DNA of 64,000 nucleotides from Cytophagales bacterium (GTDB taxonomy: Bacteria > Bacteroidota > Bacteroidia > Cytophagales > Cyclobacteriaceae). Position 1 is the stretch's first letter. Each line of letters begins with the position of its first letter. The stretch lies in assembly GCA_017303795.1 (NCBI GenBank), contig JAFLBR010000002.1, positions 124,001-188,000 on the forward strand, written 5' to 3'. The notes beneath the pieces were generated by a model. It ran no database searches. It saw only the letters and a list, made by a program, of their open reading frames with translations, and had not been told where the DNA came from. Made by a program: the position numbers and the translations under genes. Shown here piece by piece: positions 44,601 through 52,119 of the stretch.

Positions 44601-44995
44601 TTTAACCTTGAACCCTTAGTTTCAAAATCTTCGCCTTGTTGGATTATGAAAGGTCTAACGGGGACCCGTGAAGTATTTGGAATAAAAACTCCTATGGTCA
44701 AAAATTGCCCTTTCGATTTCTCAATATTTAAAAAGCTGTAAGCAAATTGAATCCAATCTTTTTCAAGGGGTATACTTTCGATTCTCCTTTTGTCTTTGTC
44801 AAGACCCTCCGTACCTGGTTTCCACTCATCCCTAAGAGGAACAAAAATCAATTGTAATAAGTCAGCTATTATGGACTTACCTAAACCGTTGTTACCCGTA
44901 AAGTCCGTTCTTACACTATGCAAATGATAATCAACATTTTCATGCTGCCTCACTCCCACAGTAGATAGCGAGTATATTTTAGGAGAGTTCGTCAT
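41654..44995 (-). CDS. jetC: JetC-like SMC/MukB-type ATPase (Wadjet)
   Basis: SMC-like protein of 1113 aa. The N-terminal ATPase lobe carries Walker A GNNGLGKS (34-41). Two long coiled-coil arms surround a middle hinge-like region. The C-terminal lobe has the signature region NSGSGGQAYTALALL and a Walker B IIIEELSNIDDTNF followed by LITMTPKP. In Wadjet the JetC dimer extrudes DNA and selects small closed circles such as plasmids. It overlaps jetB by 17 nt and jetD by 20 nt, so the four subunits are translationally coupled. Confidence 0.88.
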   Translation of the reverse strand: MTNSPKIYSLSTVGVRQHENVDYHLHSVRTDFTGNNGLGKSIIADLLQLIFVPLRDEWKPGTEGLDKDKRRIESIPLEKDWIQFAYSFLNIEKSKGQFLTIGVFIPNTSRVPVRPFIIQQGEDFETKGSRLKTFKHILKAKDFIADTGHIYDLKALKRHLYDSYKIHLKDFFNKEEVNNYFDLLFKNQILPIDLTKEVNLKSFAKVLQSFSRAKTLDINKSKSLQDFLFEDNDEIKATFETRKEVLNEHIRNFHTSKQEIETLKLKQEKLEHLQLTFNTYDNSKKEYLLKNCHLLFNHFKSDERTFNDNENKLNKAIDEFKGSSEEYDTQIIASYSKMLEQKEICNEVRVRLEEQQAEAGKQNIESLKKELREKQNFIETVARVRPITEEYKTIEQIENAFNDYQLKKEYKRKLDTLSGMNLFREFEDSLWSKDYSNAYDYYNEKSRTLTNSVRTLKEVLSLYDGNNPDSLFNWAIKNNEVLSREQETIVMHFKEIFTKRISAIQGKRYTLNPKGLLGSFESDGEGIWVNLGDVSEYYPLVSKQIFNSKGKLQQAIENDKENIKGEIAELENESEEIRALNEALNNIGFNKAYFNIYVDREKYQNWQPNSLFTEENINFAITNFQQLFEIDSLNRTASELNAKIDKLIGDSMVIETKLKQNLEDLTELLNDHINEIKKEHTKPIERLNLDLRLIDLDKLIETRSENKKEIKALEKTRLKTKSKRDDQKGIIDECRRNIPILKSNKTHSELQFKEAKRNLEENTDVIFGNQLQMGDVTQEIVDNLKTEYETLQTRYNSEYSHVAEMFEESKSINRNPEIYKSDGLPYFNFYSLVSLLCGKIGLEHLTNKLSELNDNLKTLGELQLKILTEVFGMVEKQYDDFYKTILNLNFFFEKNRISDSYKFRVEFSPKKDINIDWIQKMKEKTRVHKHGIDLFTNPEDFPSQDNTPENLIRNIAKQFYSSANPDPSNLLDPKYYFTINVRMEDDDGKQNSGSGGQAYTALALLCIGRLSIVQKQQEKHLGIRFIIIEELSNIDDTNFNIFPQIAKRFGYQLITMTPKPFGSYTDEEWYLHMLVKGKEDKFRNYTPMSFFKTKSKNIELEEYLIKNNDLEGN

Positions 44996-45644
44996 CGGTT
45001 AAATAAGCTTGAATTGAATCAACATTATGTATCACATCTCTATATAGGCGACTGATTCTTTCAATGCTTGGCATGATTTCAAACTTTACCTCCTCAATAC
45101 CCTTAATTTCTATCCAGCCTAGCTTTTCAAAATCCTTTAAAATACTTTTGACTTTATCTTTAACACTAAGTTCTTCATTAATCGTATAGCTCGGCTTTAC
45201 ACGGCCAAAAAGTAACTTCTGCCAAAGTTCCTTATGCTCGCCTTCTTTAAAAACTTGTTCTAGTTCCGTCCATTCTATTTCCTTATGTTCAAAAAATCTT
45301 CCTTTGTAAATATTTAAAAGCAGAATAGCAAAGATTACTTTTTCATCTTCCAATTCTTTACTTCTATTTTCCTTTCCGAATTTTCCTTTACCATCATCAG
45401 GAAAGTCTAAGTAATAGAAGACTTGATTATCGTTCTTATCCCTTACTAAATTCATTTGAAATAGATGTTGATAATAGTCCTTTAGTCCCTTATCGTAGTA
45501 TTCATCTACAAATGAAAATAGTCTACTATCCATGCCATAGTCTTGCAAGTGCTTACCTTGTTTTAGGGCAATATCTGCATCGGCAAAATATCTAGCTGCC
45601 CTATCAGTGTTTATGAATTGATAATATTGGCCTTCATTCTCCAT
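44979..45644 (-). CDS. jetB: JetB-like MukE/KITE-type subunit (Wadjet)
   Basis: Protein of 221 aa with a winged-helix/MukE-like pattern (DYYQHLFQMNLVRDKNDNQV, VIFAILLLNIYKGRFFEHKE, FGRVKPSYTINEEL, LKDFEKLGWIEI, IMPSIERISRLY). It matches the DUF4194-type JetB in length and position. The subunit bridges kleisin and SMC heads. It overlaps jetA by 34 nt and jetC by 17 nt. Assignment rests partly on operon order because sequence divergence is high. Confidence 0.78.
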   Translation of the reverse strand: MENEGQYYQFINTDRAARYFADADIALKQGKHLQDYGMDSRLFSFVDEYYDKGLKDYYQHLFQMNLVRDKNDNQVFYYLDFPDDGKGKFGKENRSKELEDEKVIFAILLLNIYKGRFFEHKEIEWTELEQVFKEGEHKELWQKLLFGRVKPSYTINEELSVKDKVKSILKDFEKLGWIEIKGIEEVKFEIMPSIERISRLYRDVIHNVDSIQAYLTDDELS

Positions 45645-46939
45645 AATGATAATTCATTTTCTTGCTTTTGAATTTCAGTTTGCTCAATTTTTATTACTAC
45701 ATTTTCATGTTTATTATGTTGCTCAATCAAGCCGAAGCAAACATTTATTGGGACTTCAAGATTATTCTCTTGGTCAATTATTTTATCAAACCATTGTTCA
45801 AAATCGATTTCATTTCCAGCTTTACCTTCAGCATTGATTTTGTCTAACCATTGTGAGGTTGCTTCTTGAATTTTTAATAGAGCAAGACCCTTTTTCCGCT
45901 CAGCATCTTCATGCATTTTATCATAGTTTTGTTTTTGAGGCTCGGTCGTATAAATATTTTTGAAATCAATTTTTGGGATCGCGACAAACTTTGTCGGTAT
46001 AAATGGAATTAATCTCTTCTCAATAGAATTATGCAGTTTGATTTGACCTTTCTCATTCTTGCTTGTTTTTAATAGAATTGTTAAGAATCTTTCAATTTGA
46101 ATTTTAAAAAGCTGCTTATGTTTTAATGTATTAAAAAGATTTTTTAGACGTTTTGAAGCAAGTTGAATCTTGTCATTGATTGAACTAATTCGTCTATCAA
46201 TGCTTTGAAAGAAACCATCAATTTCTCTCTGCATTTTATCGAAGCGATTAAATGTCTCCTCATTATTCGAAAATTTGTTCTTTAGCGATTTGATTTTATT
46301 TAGTGTTTCGTTTTTGTAATCAAGGGTGTTTATAAGACCTATCGTTTGTGTCTCTAGTTCCTTAAAAATGGTTGTAAAGGAATTGATTAGTTCTTTTGGA
46401 TTATCAATCTCAGGCTTTAACAGGTTTCTTAAATCACTAATCTTTTCCTCAATTGCTGTTTGCAACATTTCAGTGTTTCGAAGGATTGTTTTCTGTGCTG
46501 GTAAAAAGTTATGCTCATACCAATGACTGAACTTTTCAATATTTTGTAAATCTTCATCTTGAAGTGGTAATGTTCTATTAAGAACGTGATATAGTTCAAA
46601 CTTTTTAAGTTCTGGTTGAACTTGGTCTATTAACAACCTGCACATTTCTTTAGCAAAAACAGTTAAGTGCATGTAGTATTTGTTACCAACTATTTGTGTG
46701 TGGCAGAAGTGAGCACTTAATTTCTTTAGTAGTGTTTCTTTCTGTATGGAGCTTCCTTTTTGCATAAACTCCGCAACTTCTTCAATTGTGTCATCAAGGT
46801 CTTTCTGTTCAAAGTCCTCATTGATATAGCCATTCTCAACCTTTTGGTAAAGCCATACCAGTAACAGTAGAGACTCTTCGTTTTGCGGAAGGATGTCTGT
46901 GAAGTTATTTGAAAGGGATATTAGAATTTCTCTTTCCAT
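45611..46939 (-). CDS. jetA: JetA-like kleisin subunit (Wadjet)
   Basis: Protein of 442 aa, first gene of the operon. An N-terminal winged-helix-like part (about 1-130) is followed by long helices typical of MukF/JetA kleisins (ILRNTEMLQTAIEEKISDLR, IDGFFQSIDRRISSINDKI), with a C-terminal part about 330-442. JetA links the SMC heads in Wadjet complexes. It has no strong known-domain motif by eye; assignment comes from length, fold pattern and the A-B-C-D order. The 148-bp region upstream holds the palindrome TTGTG-T-CACAA and presumably the operon promoter. Confidence 0.75.
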   Translation of the reverse strand: MEREILISLSNNFTDILPQNEESLLLLVWLYQKVENGYINEDFEQKDLDDTIEEVAEFMQKGSSIQKETLLKKLSAHFCHTQIVGNKYYMHLTVFAKEMCRLLIDQVQPELKKFELYHVLNRTLPLQDEDLQNIEKFSHWYEHNFLPAQKTILRNTEMLQTAIEEKISDLRNLLKPEIDNPKELINSFTTIFKELETQTIGLINTLDYKNETLNKIKSLKNKFSNNEETFNRFDKMQREIDGFFQSIDRRISSINDKIQLASKRLKNLFNTLKHKQLFKIQIERFLTILLKTSKNEKGQIKLHNSIEKRLIPFIPTKFVAIPKIDFKNIYTTEPQKQNYDKMHEDAERKKGLALLKIQEATSQWLDKINAEGKAGNEIDFEQWFDKIIDQENNLEVPINVCFGLIEQHNKHENVVIKIEQTEIQKQENELSLWRMKANIINS

Positions 46940-46976
46940 AGTGAGGTCTGCTAATTTAAATAAAATCTATGCCAAC

Positions 46977-46987
46977 TTGTGTCACAA
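46977..46987. promoter_or_regulatory. Palindrome in jetABCD promoter region
   Basis: TTGTG-T-CACAA, a perfect inverted repeat with a 1-nt centre, 38 bp upstream of the jetA ATG. Candidate operator, possibly for the element's repressor or HTH proteins. Confidence 0.35.
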
Positions 46988-47072
46988 ACGTTGATTGGGA
47001 ATTTGACTTTTGGGCATGATGCCTTAATAATTCCATATCAGCATAATAGCAGATTACACTACTAATGAACTT

Positions 47073-47084
47073 TTAAGTATTGCT
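47073..47084. repeat. 12-bp direct repeat copy 1
   Basis: TTAAGTATTGCT, repeated exactly at 47400-47411, so the two copies bracket the small HTH gene 47088-47366. May be operator half-sites for the element's regulators. Confidence 0.35.
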
Positions 47085-47087
47085 GAA

Positions 47088-47366
47088 TTATGCAGCCTTA
47101 AACATTTCCTCCACCTCTGACAACGAGACCTTGAATCGCTTAGGCATACCAAATATCTTGAAGATAATAAGTACCTGGTTAATACTGTAAAAGTGTCCAG
47201 TCTTCTTTCCGATTTGGTCTTCATTCTTTTTCACCCATCTCTGAAACGTCAACCAACATACTCCGTAGAAGTCCGCCAGTTGCTTGTGATTGTACGGTCT
47301 CAAGACGAAAATTTCTGGTTTGTGTCCGGTTTCCTCGGTTTTTGTGATTTCACGCTTCATATACAT
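47088..47366 (-). CDS. Small HTH DNA-binding protein, paralog 1
   Basis: Protein of 92 aa. The core FVLRPYNHKQLADFYGVCWL plus TFQRWVKKNEDQIGKKTGHF and the tail VSLSEVEEMF match position for position the gene at 48250-48516. The HKQLADFYG...TFQRW part is a helix-turn-helix of the MerR/excisionase-like kind. It is divergent from the CI-type repressor with an 82-bp shared promoter region. Regulator or excision factor of the element is inferred. Confidence 0.8.
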   Translation of the reverse strand: MYMKREITKTEETGHKPEIFVLRPYNHKQLADFYGVCWLTFQRWVKKNEDQIGKKTGHFYSINQVLIIFKIFGMPKRFKVSLSEVEEMFKAA

Positions 47367-47393
47367 TCTCTTTATAATTTTTTCAGCCAGTTT

Positions 47394-47410
47394 GCAATGT
47401 TAAGTATTGC
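47394..47410. promoter_or_regulatory. Inverted repeat in the divergent repressor promoter
   Basis: GCAAT, 7-nt spacer, ATTGC between the small HTH gene and the CI-type repressor gene. Its right half belongs to the 12-bp repeat (47400-47411) also found at the end of the HTH gene. Likely operator. Confidence 0.45.
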
Positions 47411-47448
47411 TTACTAATATTGTCAAGTTTTACTAAACAAATAAATTT

Positions 47449-48249
47449 ATGCTGACAAAGAGTGTCTTAGGAAACCAAATTAAGGTCTTAAGGCTGGAAA
47501 AAGGGCTTTCTCAGGAGGAATTTGGCACTCCAGTGGATTTGAGCCGTTCAGCCGTTTCACAAATTGAAAGTGGCCAGATGTACCCCTCTCTGGAGTCAAT
47601 TGATAAGATAGTTAAGTACTACTCAACAAGTTGGGATAATATAGTAGGACGTGCAAAGAGCAAAAAGACAGCAGAAATGACTGTATCTCCCGTCAGGACT
47701 TTAGTCACTACTGTGGATAAAACCGGAAGAGATAACATTGTGCTGGTTCCAATTAAAGCACAGGCCGGATACCTGCAAGGAGCGCAACAACCTGAATACA
47801 TTGAGCATCTTCCAACCTTTTGGCTTCCTGGTCTGAATCACGGAACGTACCGAGCGTTTGAAGTAAGCGGATATAGCATGTTAGCAGATCGCACAGGATT
47901 TTTTCCTGGAGATATTGTGGTGGGTGAATATGTTGAGAGACTGGAAGAAATTAAAGACGGCTTCGTCTACATTTTGGTTAACAATGCCCAGGAAGTTGAT
48001 AACATAGTATTGAAGCGTTGCCTGAACTACCTCGATAAAGGAGGTGTGATTATTTGTAAATCCGATAACAAAGACCCACAATATCCAACGTTTCCTCTGC
48101 CAGTTGAGAATATTAAAGAGGTTTGGAAATTCAAAATCAAGCTCACCCGTCAGGCACCAGAACCTTCTGGATTGTATGAGAGGATTAATGCCTTGGAGGG
48201 TGACATGGTGTTATTAAAAGAGCAACTCAAAAAAGCACCGCAAGGATAA
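47449..48249 (+). CDS. CI/LexA-type repressor with S24 peptidase domain
   Basis: Protein of 266 aa. An XRE helix-turn-helix (about 8-62, LSQEEFGTPVDLSRSAVSQI) is joined to an S24 domain. The candidate nucleophile is Ser143 in SGYSML and the general base Lys189 in VLKR. An Ala-Gly pair (AQAGYLQG, 106-107) stands at the position where LexA/CI proteins self-cleave on RecA activation. A coiled-coil tail ends the protein. It likely keeps the element quiet and releases it on DNA damage. It is the only plus-strand gene in the block and is flanked by two minus-strand HTH paralogs. Confidence 0.92.
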   Translation: MLTKSVLGNQIKVLRLEKGLSQEEFGTPVDLSRSAVSQIESGQMYPSLESIDKIVKYYSTSWDNIVGRAKSKKTAEMTVSPVRTLVTTVDKTGRDNIVLVPIKAQAGYLQGAQQPEYIEHLPTFWLPGLNHGTYRAFEVSGYSMLADRTGFFPGDIVVGEYVERLEEIKDGFVYILVNNAQEVDNIVLKRCLNYLDKGGVIICKSDNKDPQYPTFPLPVENIKEVWKFKIKLTRQAPEPSGLYERINALEGDMVLLKEQLKKAPQG

Positions 48250-48516
48250 TTACCTCTGTGACTTAAATAATTCTTCAACATCATTAACTGTAACGTTAAT
48301 CTGCTTTGGTATTCCGAAGAGTTGAAAGATTTTTCGCACTTGGGGTACGTGGTAAAAATGTCCTGTTTTTTTGCCTACTTCTTTTTCTACTTTCTTAATC
48401 CAATTTTGAAACGTTAACCAACTCACTCCATACATCTCTGCCAGTTGTTTATGAGTAAGAGGTTTTAAAACAAAAACCTCTTCCTTCATCCTTCCTCTTA
48501 GCTCTTCCACTTTCAT
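48250..48516 (-). CDS. Small HTH DNA-binding protein, paralog 2
   Basis: Protein of 88 aa, close paralog of the gene at 47088-47366: FVLKPLTHKQLAEMYGVSWL, TFQNWIKKVEKEVGKKTGHF and the tail VTVNDVEELF align without gaps. Its stop abuts the stop of the repressor gene, so the two converge. The same inferred regulatory role applies. Duplicated copies with different surface residues may bind different sites. Confidence 0.8.
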   Translation of the reverse strand: MKVEELRGRMKEEVFVLKPLTHKQLAEMYGVSWLTFQNWIKKVEKEVGKKTGHFYHVPQVRKIFQLFGIPKQINVTVNDVEELFKSQR

Positions 48517-48700
48517 TCTATTATTTTTTTATTTTTTTGAAACAATATCAGAACACGTGAAAGCCCACCTTAATGCTTTTTAAGGAATATGAAACATTAT
48601 GAATGATTATCAATGAATTCAAGATTTGCATTCCGAATTACTACAAGTTGAAATTAAGTTGAGATTGAGTTGAAAATATTTGAAGTAATCTTAAAAAGAG

Positions 48701-48772
48701 TCAGTTTAAGGTCATTTTGACACCAATTAATTTTTCAATCATGATGAATGTCATTGATATTCAGTTTAAGGT
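48701..48772. repeat. Two 12-bp direct repeats exactly 60 bp apart
   Basis: TCAGTTTAAGGT at 48701-48712 and 48761-48772, upstream of the FISUMP gene in the 290-bp gap 48517-48806. The gap is AT-rich with no recognised gene. Six helical turns of spacing suits looping regulation. The region is also a candidate for the right end of the element. Confidence 0.35.
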
Positions 48773-48806
48773 TTAATAAACTTTACAGGTCAAAAAATAA
48801 GATGCT

Positions 48807-49505
48807 ATGAAATCACAACTGAATTTAATAAGCAAAGCACTATTTGTATTGATTTACCTGCTGTTTGCATCATGTAATGAGGATGAAATAGGAACTAACG
48901 CCATAGTTAAGGATATCGATGGTAATATCTATCACACCGTAACAATTGGTACACAAACCTGGATGGTCGAAAACCTTAAGACAACAAAATTTCGTGATGG
49001 TTCCAGTATTCCAAATGTTACCGATAACAACGATTGGACAAATTACGGAGCTATGAATATGGGCGCCTATTGTGATTACAACAATACGGACAGTTACTCA
49101 AACACGTATGGAAGACTTTACAATTGGTATGCTGTTACTAACGAACGGAATATTTGTCCTCCAGGCTGGCATGTACCATCAAGTGCGGAATGGGAAACCT
49201 TAATTTCATTTTTAGGCGGAAAAAATGAAGCAGGAGGTGCCATGAAAGAAAAAGGCACAACGCATTGCAGCGGACCCAATATTGGAGGCACCAATAGCAG
49301 TGGATTTACTGCTCTTCCAGGGGGTTGCAGGCAAATAGATAGTGGAATGTATTATGGCAATGGCGTTTCGTGTGCATGGTGGTCTAGCTCCCAAATTAAT
49401 GAGCAGTCTGCTTGGTACTGTCAACTGTATTACAACCAAACCAGCATTAATAAAATGGCCTTTGATAAGGCAGCAGGATGTTCTATTCGTTTGATTAAAG
49501 ATTAG
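48807..49505 (+). CDS. FISUMP-domain lipoprotein
   Basis: Lipoprotein of 232 aa (signal with FASC, about Cys 23). It contains a Fibrobacter-succinogenes major paralogous domain: DIDGNIYHTVTIGTQTWMVE, GRLYNWYAVTN, CPPGWHVPSSAEWETL, GFTALPGGCR and a SIRLIKD end. The family is a C-type-lectin-like surface fold in Bacteroidota, ligand unknown. Upstream DNA carries two 60-bp-spaced repeats. It is probably a cargo or flanking chromosomal gene rather than part of the jet operon. Confidence 0.92.
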   Translation: MKSQLNLISKALFVLIYLLFASCNEDEIGTNAIVKDIDGNIYHTVTIGTQTWMVENLKTTKFRDGSSIPNVTDNNDWTNYGAMNMGAYCDYNNTDSYSNTYGRLYNWYAVTNERNICPPGWHVPSSAEWETLISFLGGKNEAGGAMKEKGTTHCSGPNIGGTNSSGFTALPGGCRQIDSGMYYGNGVSCAWWSSSQINEQSAWYCQLYYNQTSINKMAFDKAAGCSIRLIKD

Positions 49506-49529
49506 AACGAGTTCAGGTCGTTTCGTGAG

Positions 49530-51497
49530 CTAAAAAGTCATTCTTTGAATCCTTACGGCATTCAATATTGCCAATAATGCTACACCCACATCAGCAAACA
49601 CAGCTTCCCACATGGAGGCCAATCCTCCTGCCCCAAGTGCCATTACAATTACCTTTACTCCAAAAGCTAAGGCGATGTTTTGCCAAACGATTTTATTAGT
49701 TGCTTTTCCAATTTTGATAGCGGTCACAATCTTCGAAGGTTGATCGGTTTGTATGACAACATCAGCGGTTTCAATGGCTGCATCACTACCAAGGCCACCC
49801 ATTGCAATGCCTACATCGCTTAAAGCAAGAACAGGAGCATCGTTAATTCCATCACCGACAAATGCAACGGCTTCTTTCTTACCTTTCTTTATTGCTTCGA
49901 CTTTTTCAACCTTGTGTTCAGGAAGAAGATCGCCATAGGCTTGGTCAATACCTAATGATTTAGCCACTTTATCAGCTACTGCTTGTTTGTCGCCACTCAG
50001 CATTATGGTTTTTATTCCCAAAGAGTGCATAAGCTTAATTGCACCTGGGCTATCCTCTTTTACTTCATCAGCGATTGTTAAATATCCAGCAAACGATTTG
50101 TCTACCGCGACTGCAACAATTGTATCTGTTACTGATATGGTATCCTGATCTACAGGAACACCGAACATAGTTAAGAGCTTAACATTTCCAGCAAGAACCT
50201 CCTTACCCTGCACAATTCCTTTCAATCCATGACCTTTTATTTCTTCAAGGCTATCAACACCGACTTTATCGAATTTTCCATTTGCATACTCCACAACTGC
50301 TTTTGCGATCGGATGATTGGAGTTGGATTCCAACGCTGCGACAAGTGGAATCCATTCATTTTCACTCATGTCTTTGCTCACAACTTGCTGCACTTTGAAA
50401 ACACCTTTGGTAAGTGTTCCGGTTTTGTCCATGACAACCGTATCTACCCGTGTCATCAAGTCAAGATAGTTGGAACCTTTGAACAATATCCCATTACGGG
50501 AACCCGCTCCAATACCTCCGAAGTATCCAAGTGGTATAGCAACAACCAGGGCACACGGACAAGAGATGACCAGAAAAATTAAAGCGCGATAAAGCCACTG
50601 ATCAAAAACATATTCCTGCACGAAGAAGTAAGGTAAAAGTGTAAGCGATACCGCGAGGAATACGACAATGGGTGTATATACATTGGCAAATCTTCGGATA
50701 AACAATTCTGTCTTTGCTTTCCGGCCTGTTGCATTTTGTACCAACTCAAGGATTCGTGCCAGTGAACTTTCGTTGAAGAGTTTTGTGACTTTTAAATCAA
50801 CTACTTTTGATTCGTTGATCATTCCTGCCAGCACCGTTTCACCTTTTTCTAACGTAGTAGGTTTGCTTTCGCCCGTGAGCGCAGCAGTGTTAAATGAACT
50901 TCCCTCACTCAACATTTCTCCATCGAGCGGTACACGTTCGCCAACCTTTATGAAAATAGTTTCACCAACCTTCACTTCAGTTGGGTCGACATTCACAACA
51001 TTACCATTTCGATAGACAGAAGCTATGTCCGGTCTCACATCCATGAGCGCTTTGATACTGCGCTTGGCTCGGTTTACTGCCGCACTTTGAAATAGTTCTC
51101 CAATAGCATAAAAAACCATGACTGCAACGCCCTCCGGATACTCACCAATATAAAAAGCTCCGATAGTCGCAATGCTCATCAGAATAAACTCCGTGAATAC
51201 TTCACCCCGAAATGCATATTTGATTCCTTTTATTAAGACCGGAAGCCCTACAGGAAGGTAAGCAACGGCATACCATGCAAACCGAAACATGCTTTCAAAC
51301 CACGAGGGTTGTATCCAATTGTCCAGTAGCAAACCTGTGGCTAGTAGAATAAAACTGGCGATGGCCGACAGCCATTCTTTATTGATGCCCTTATCATTTT
51401 CTGTTTGGTTGGATTGTTTGTTTTGCAACACAGTTTTTTGTTCGGGGGTGCAGCAAGCATCATCCGATTGAATATTTGTATGTTGATGTTCAGCCAT
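49530..51497 (-). CDS. Heavy-metal P-type ATPase (Zn/Cd/Pb type)
   Basis: P1B-type ATPase of 655 aa exporting divalent metals. It has the actuator TGE (208-210), the CPC metal site in the membrane (313-315), DKTGT phosphorylation (357-361), HP-type SNHPIAKAV and GDGINDAP. The usual N-terminal HMA ferredoxin-like domain is missing and replaced by a short His/Cys segment (HQHTNIQSDDACCTPEQ). CPC without a Cu-type membrane signature suggests Zn, Cd or Pb rather than Cu. It is the last gene of a metal-efflux unit beginning with the CzcA-like gene. Confidence 0.93.
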   Translation of the reverse strand: MAEHQHTNIQSDDACCTPEQKTVLQNKQSNQTENDKGINKEWLSAIASFILLATGLLLDNWIQPSWFESMFRFAWYAVAYLPVGLPVLIKGIKYAFRGEVFTEFILMSIATIGAFYIGEYPEGVAVMVFYAIGELFQSAAVNRAKRSIKALMDVRPDIASVYRNGNVVNVDPTEVKVGETIFIKVGERVPLDGEMLSEGSSFNTAALTGESKPTTLEKGETVLAGMINESKVVDLKVTKLFNESSLARILELVQNATGRKAKTELFIRRFANVYTPIVVFLAVSLTLLPYFFVQEYVFDQWLYRALIFLVISCPCALVVAIPLGYFGGIGAGSRNGILFKGSNYLDLMTRVDTVVMDKTGTLTKGVFKVQQVVSKDMSENEWIPLVAALESNSNHPIAKAVVEYANGKFDKVGVDSLEEIKGHGLKGIVQGKEVLAGNVKLLTMFGVPVDQDTISVTDTIVAVAVDKSFAGYLTIADEVKEDSPGAIKLMHSLGIKTIMLSGDKQAVADKVAKSLGIDQAYGDLLPEHKVEKVEAIKKGKKEAVAFVGDGINDAPVLALSDVGIAMGGLGSDAAIETADVVIQTDQPSKIVTAIKIGKATNKIVWQNIALAFGVKVIVMALGAGGLASMWEAVFADVGVALLAILNAVRIQRMTF

Positions 51498-51507
51498 AAA
51501 TGAAGTT

Positions 51508-52119
51508 TTAATGAATAAAGAATGAAAGAATACCTGTTAACACCAATGTGAAACCTGTTATTATTCCTGCATTGTGTTCCAGAGTATGCCAATTAAGTTT
51601 TAGTAAACCAGTGTATGTAAAGCGTACCCACATCACCATGCCACCAACGGTAACTACAGTATAAAGCGTTGCAAGCATGGCAACCATCCACCAACCCTGG
51701 CTACCTGCCATAAGAAAATAGGCTTCGATTTCCAGGCAAGGAGAAAAGAACATCGCCAGTGCCAGGCTGGCAATAATCTTTTTGTCTGAAACGATTTCGT
51801 CATGTTTGTGCAGATGAAAGTGTTTGTGTTTGTGATGCTGATAGATGTAAAACAATCCCAATGCGATAAGAACTGAAGGAGCAATGAAGTGAGTGAAATA
51901 GTTAATCTTATCGGCCAGTGTGAAGCCGATCAATCCTACAGCCATACCTACCAGCACCGTACTCAATGCATGTGAAAGGCCAGCGATAAACGTAATAGAT
52001 GTAGTGCGGCTCAATGTCCAACCTTCTTTTCTTGCAATAGCTAATACCGGAAGCCAATGATTTGGGATCAAGGCGTGTAGTACACTCAATACAAGACTTC
52101 CGGCAATTAGTGTAATCAT
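51508..52119 (-). CDS. HupE/NiCoT-like membrane protein
   Basis: Integral membrane protein of 203 aa with about six helices and a His-rich loop (YQHHKHKHFHLHKHDE) in the middle. The first helix HALIPNHWLPVLAIARKEGW and LSHALSTVLVG are characteristic of the NiCoT/UreH/RcnA-like group. Probably transports a divalent metal ion. Its start overlaps the stop of the DUF3703 gene by 1 nt and its stop lies 10 nt before the ATPase gene. The exact metal is unknown. Confidence 0.8.
   Translation of the reverse strand: MITLIAGSLVLSVLHALIPNHWLPVLAIARKEGWTLSRTTSITFIAGLSHALSTVLVGMAVGLIGFTLADKINYFTHFIAPSVLIALGLFYIYQHHKHKHFHLHKHDEIVSDKKIIASLALAMFFSPCLEIEAYFLMAGSQGWWMVAMLATLYTVVTVGGMVMWVRFTYTGLLKLNWHTLEHNAGIITGFTLVLTGILSFFIH

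Larger units (their letters stand above)
32101..48806. mobile_element. Integrated element with serine recombinase and Wadjet-like operon
   Basis: The block runs from the tRNA-end remnant through recombinase, holin-like protein, RecA-like ATPase, methyltransferase-helicase, jetABCD and a CI-type repressor module. All but the repressor gene lie on the minus strand. The left end is placed at the recombinase/tRNA remnant. The right end is uncertain, somewhere between the last small HTH gene (48516) and the FISUMP gene (48807). No conjugation or capsid genes are present, so the type (satellite, plasmid-derived or genomic island) is open. Confidence 0.55.

Noticed and set aside
47041-47093. Inverted repeat GCATAAT...ATTATGC as an element terminus
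   Set aside because: A 7-bp AT-rich repeat with a 39-nt gap that runs into the end of an HTH coding sequence; not distinct from chance.
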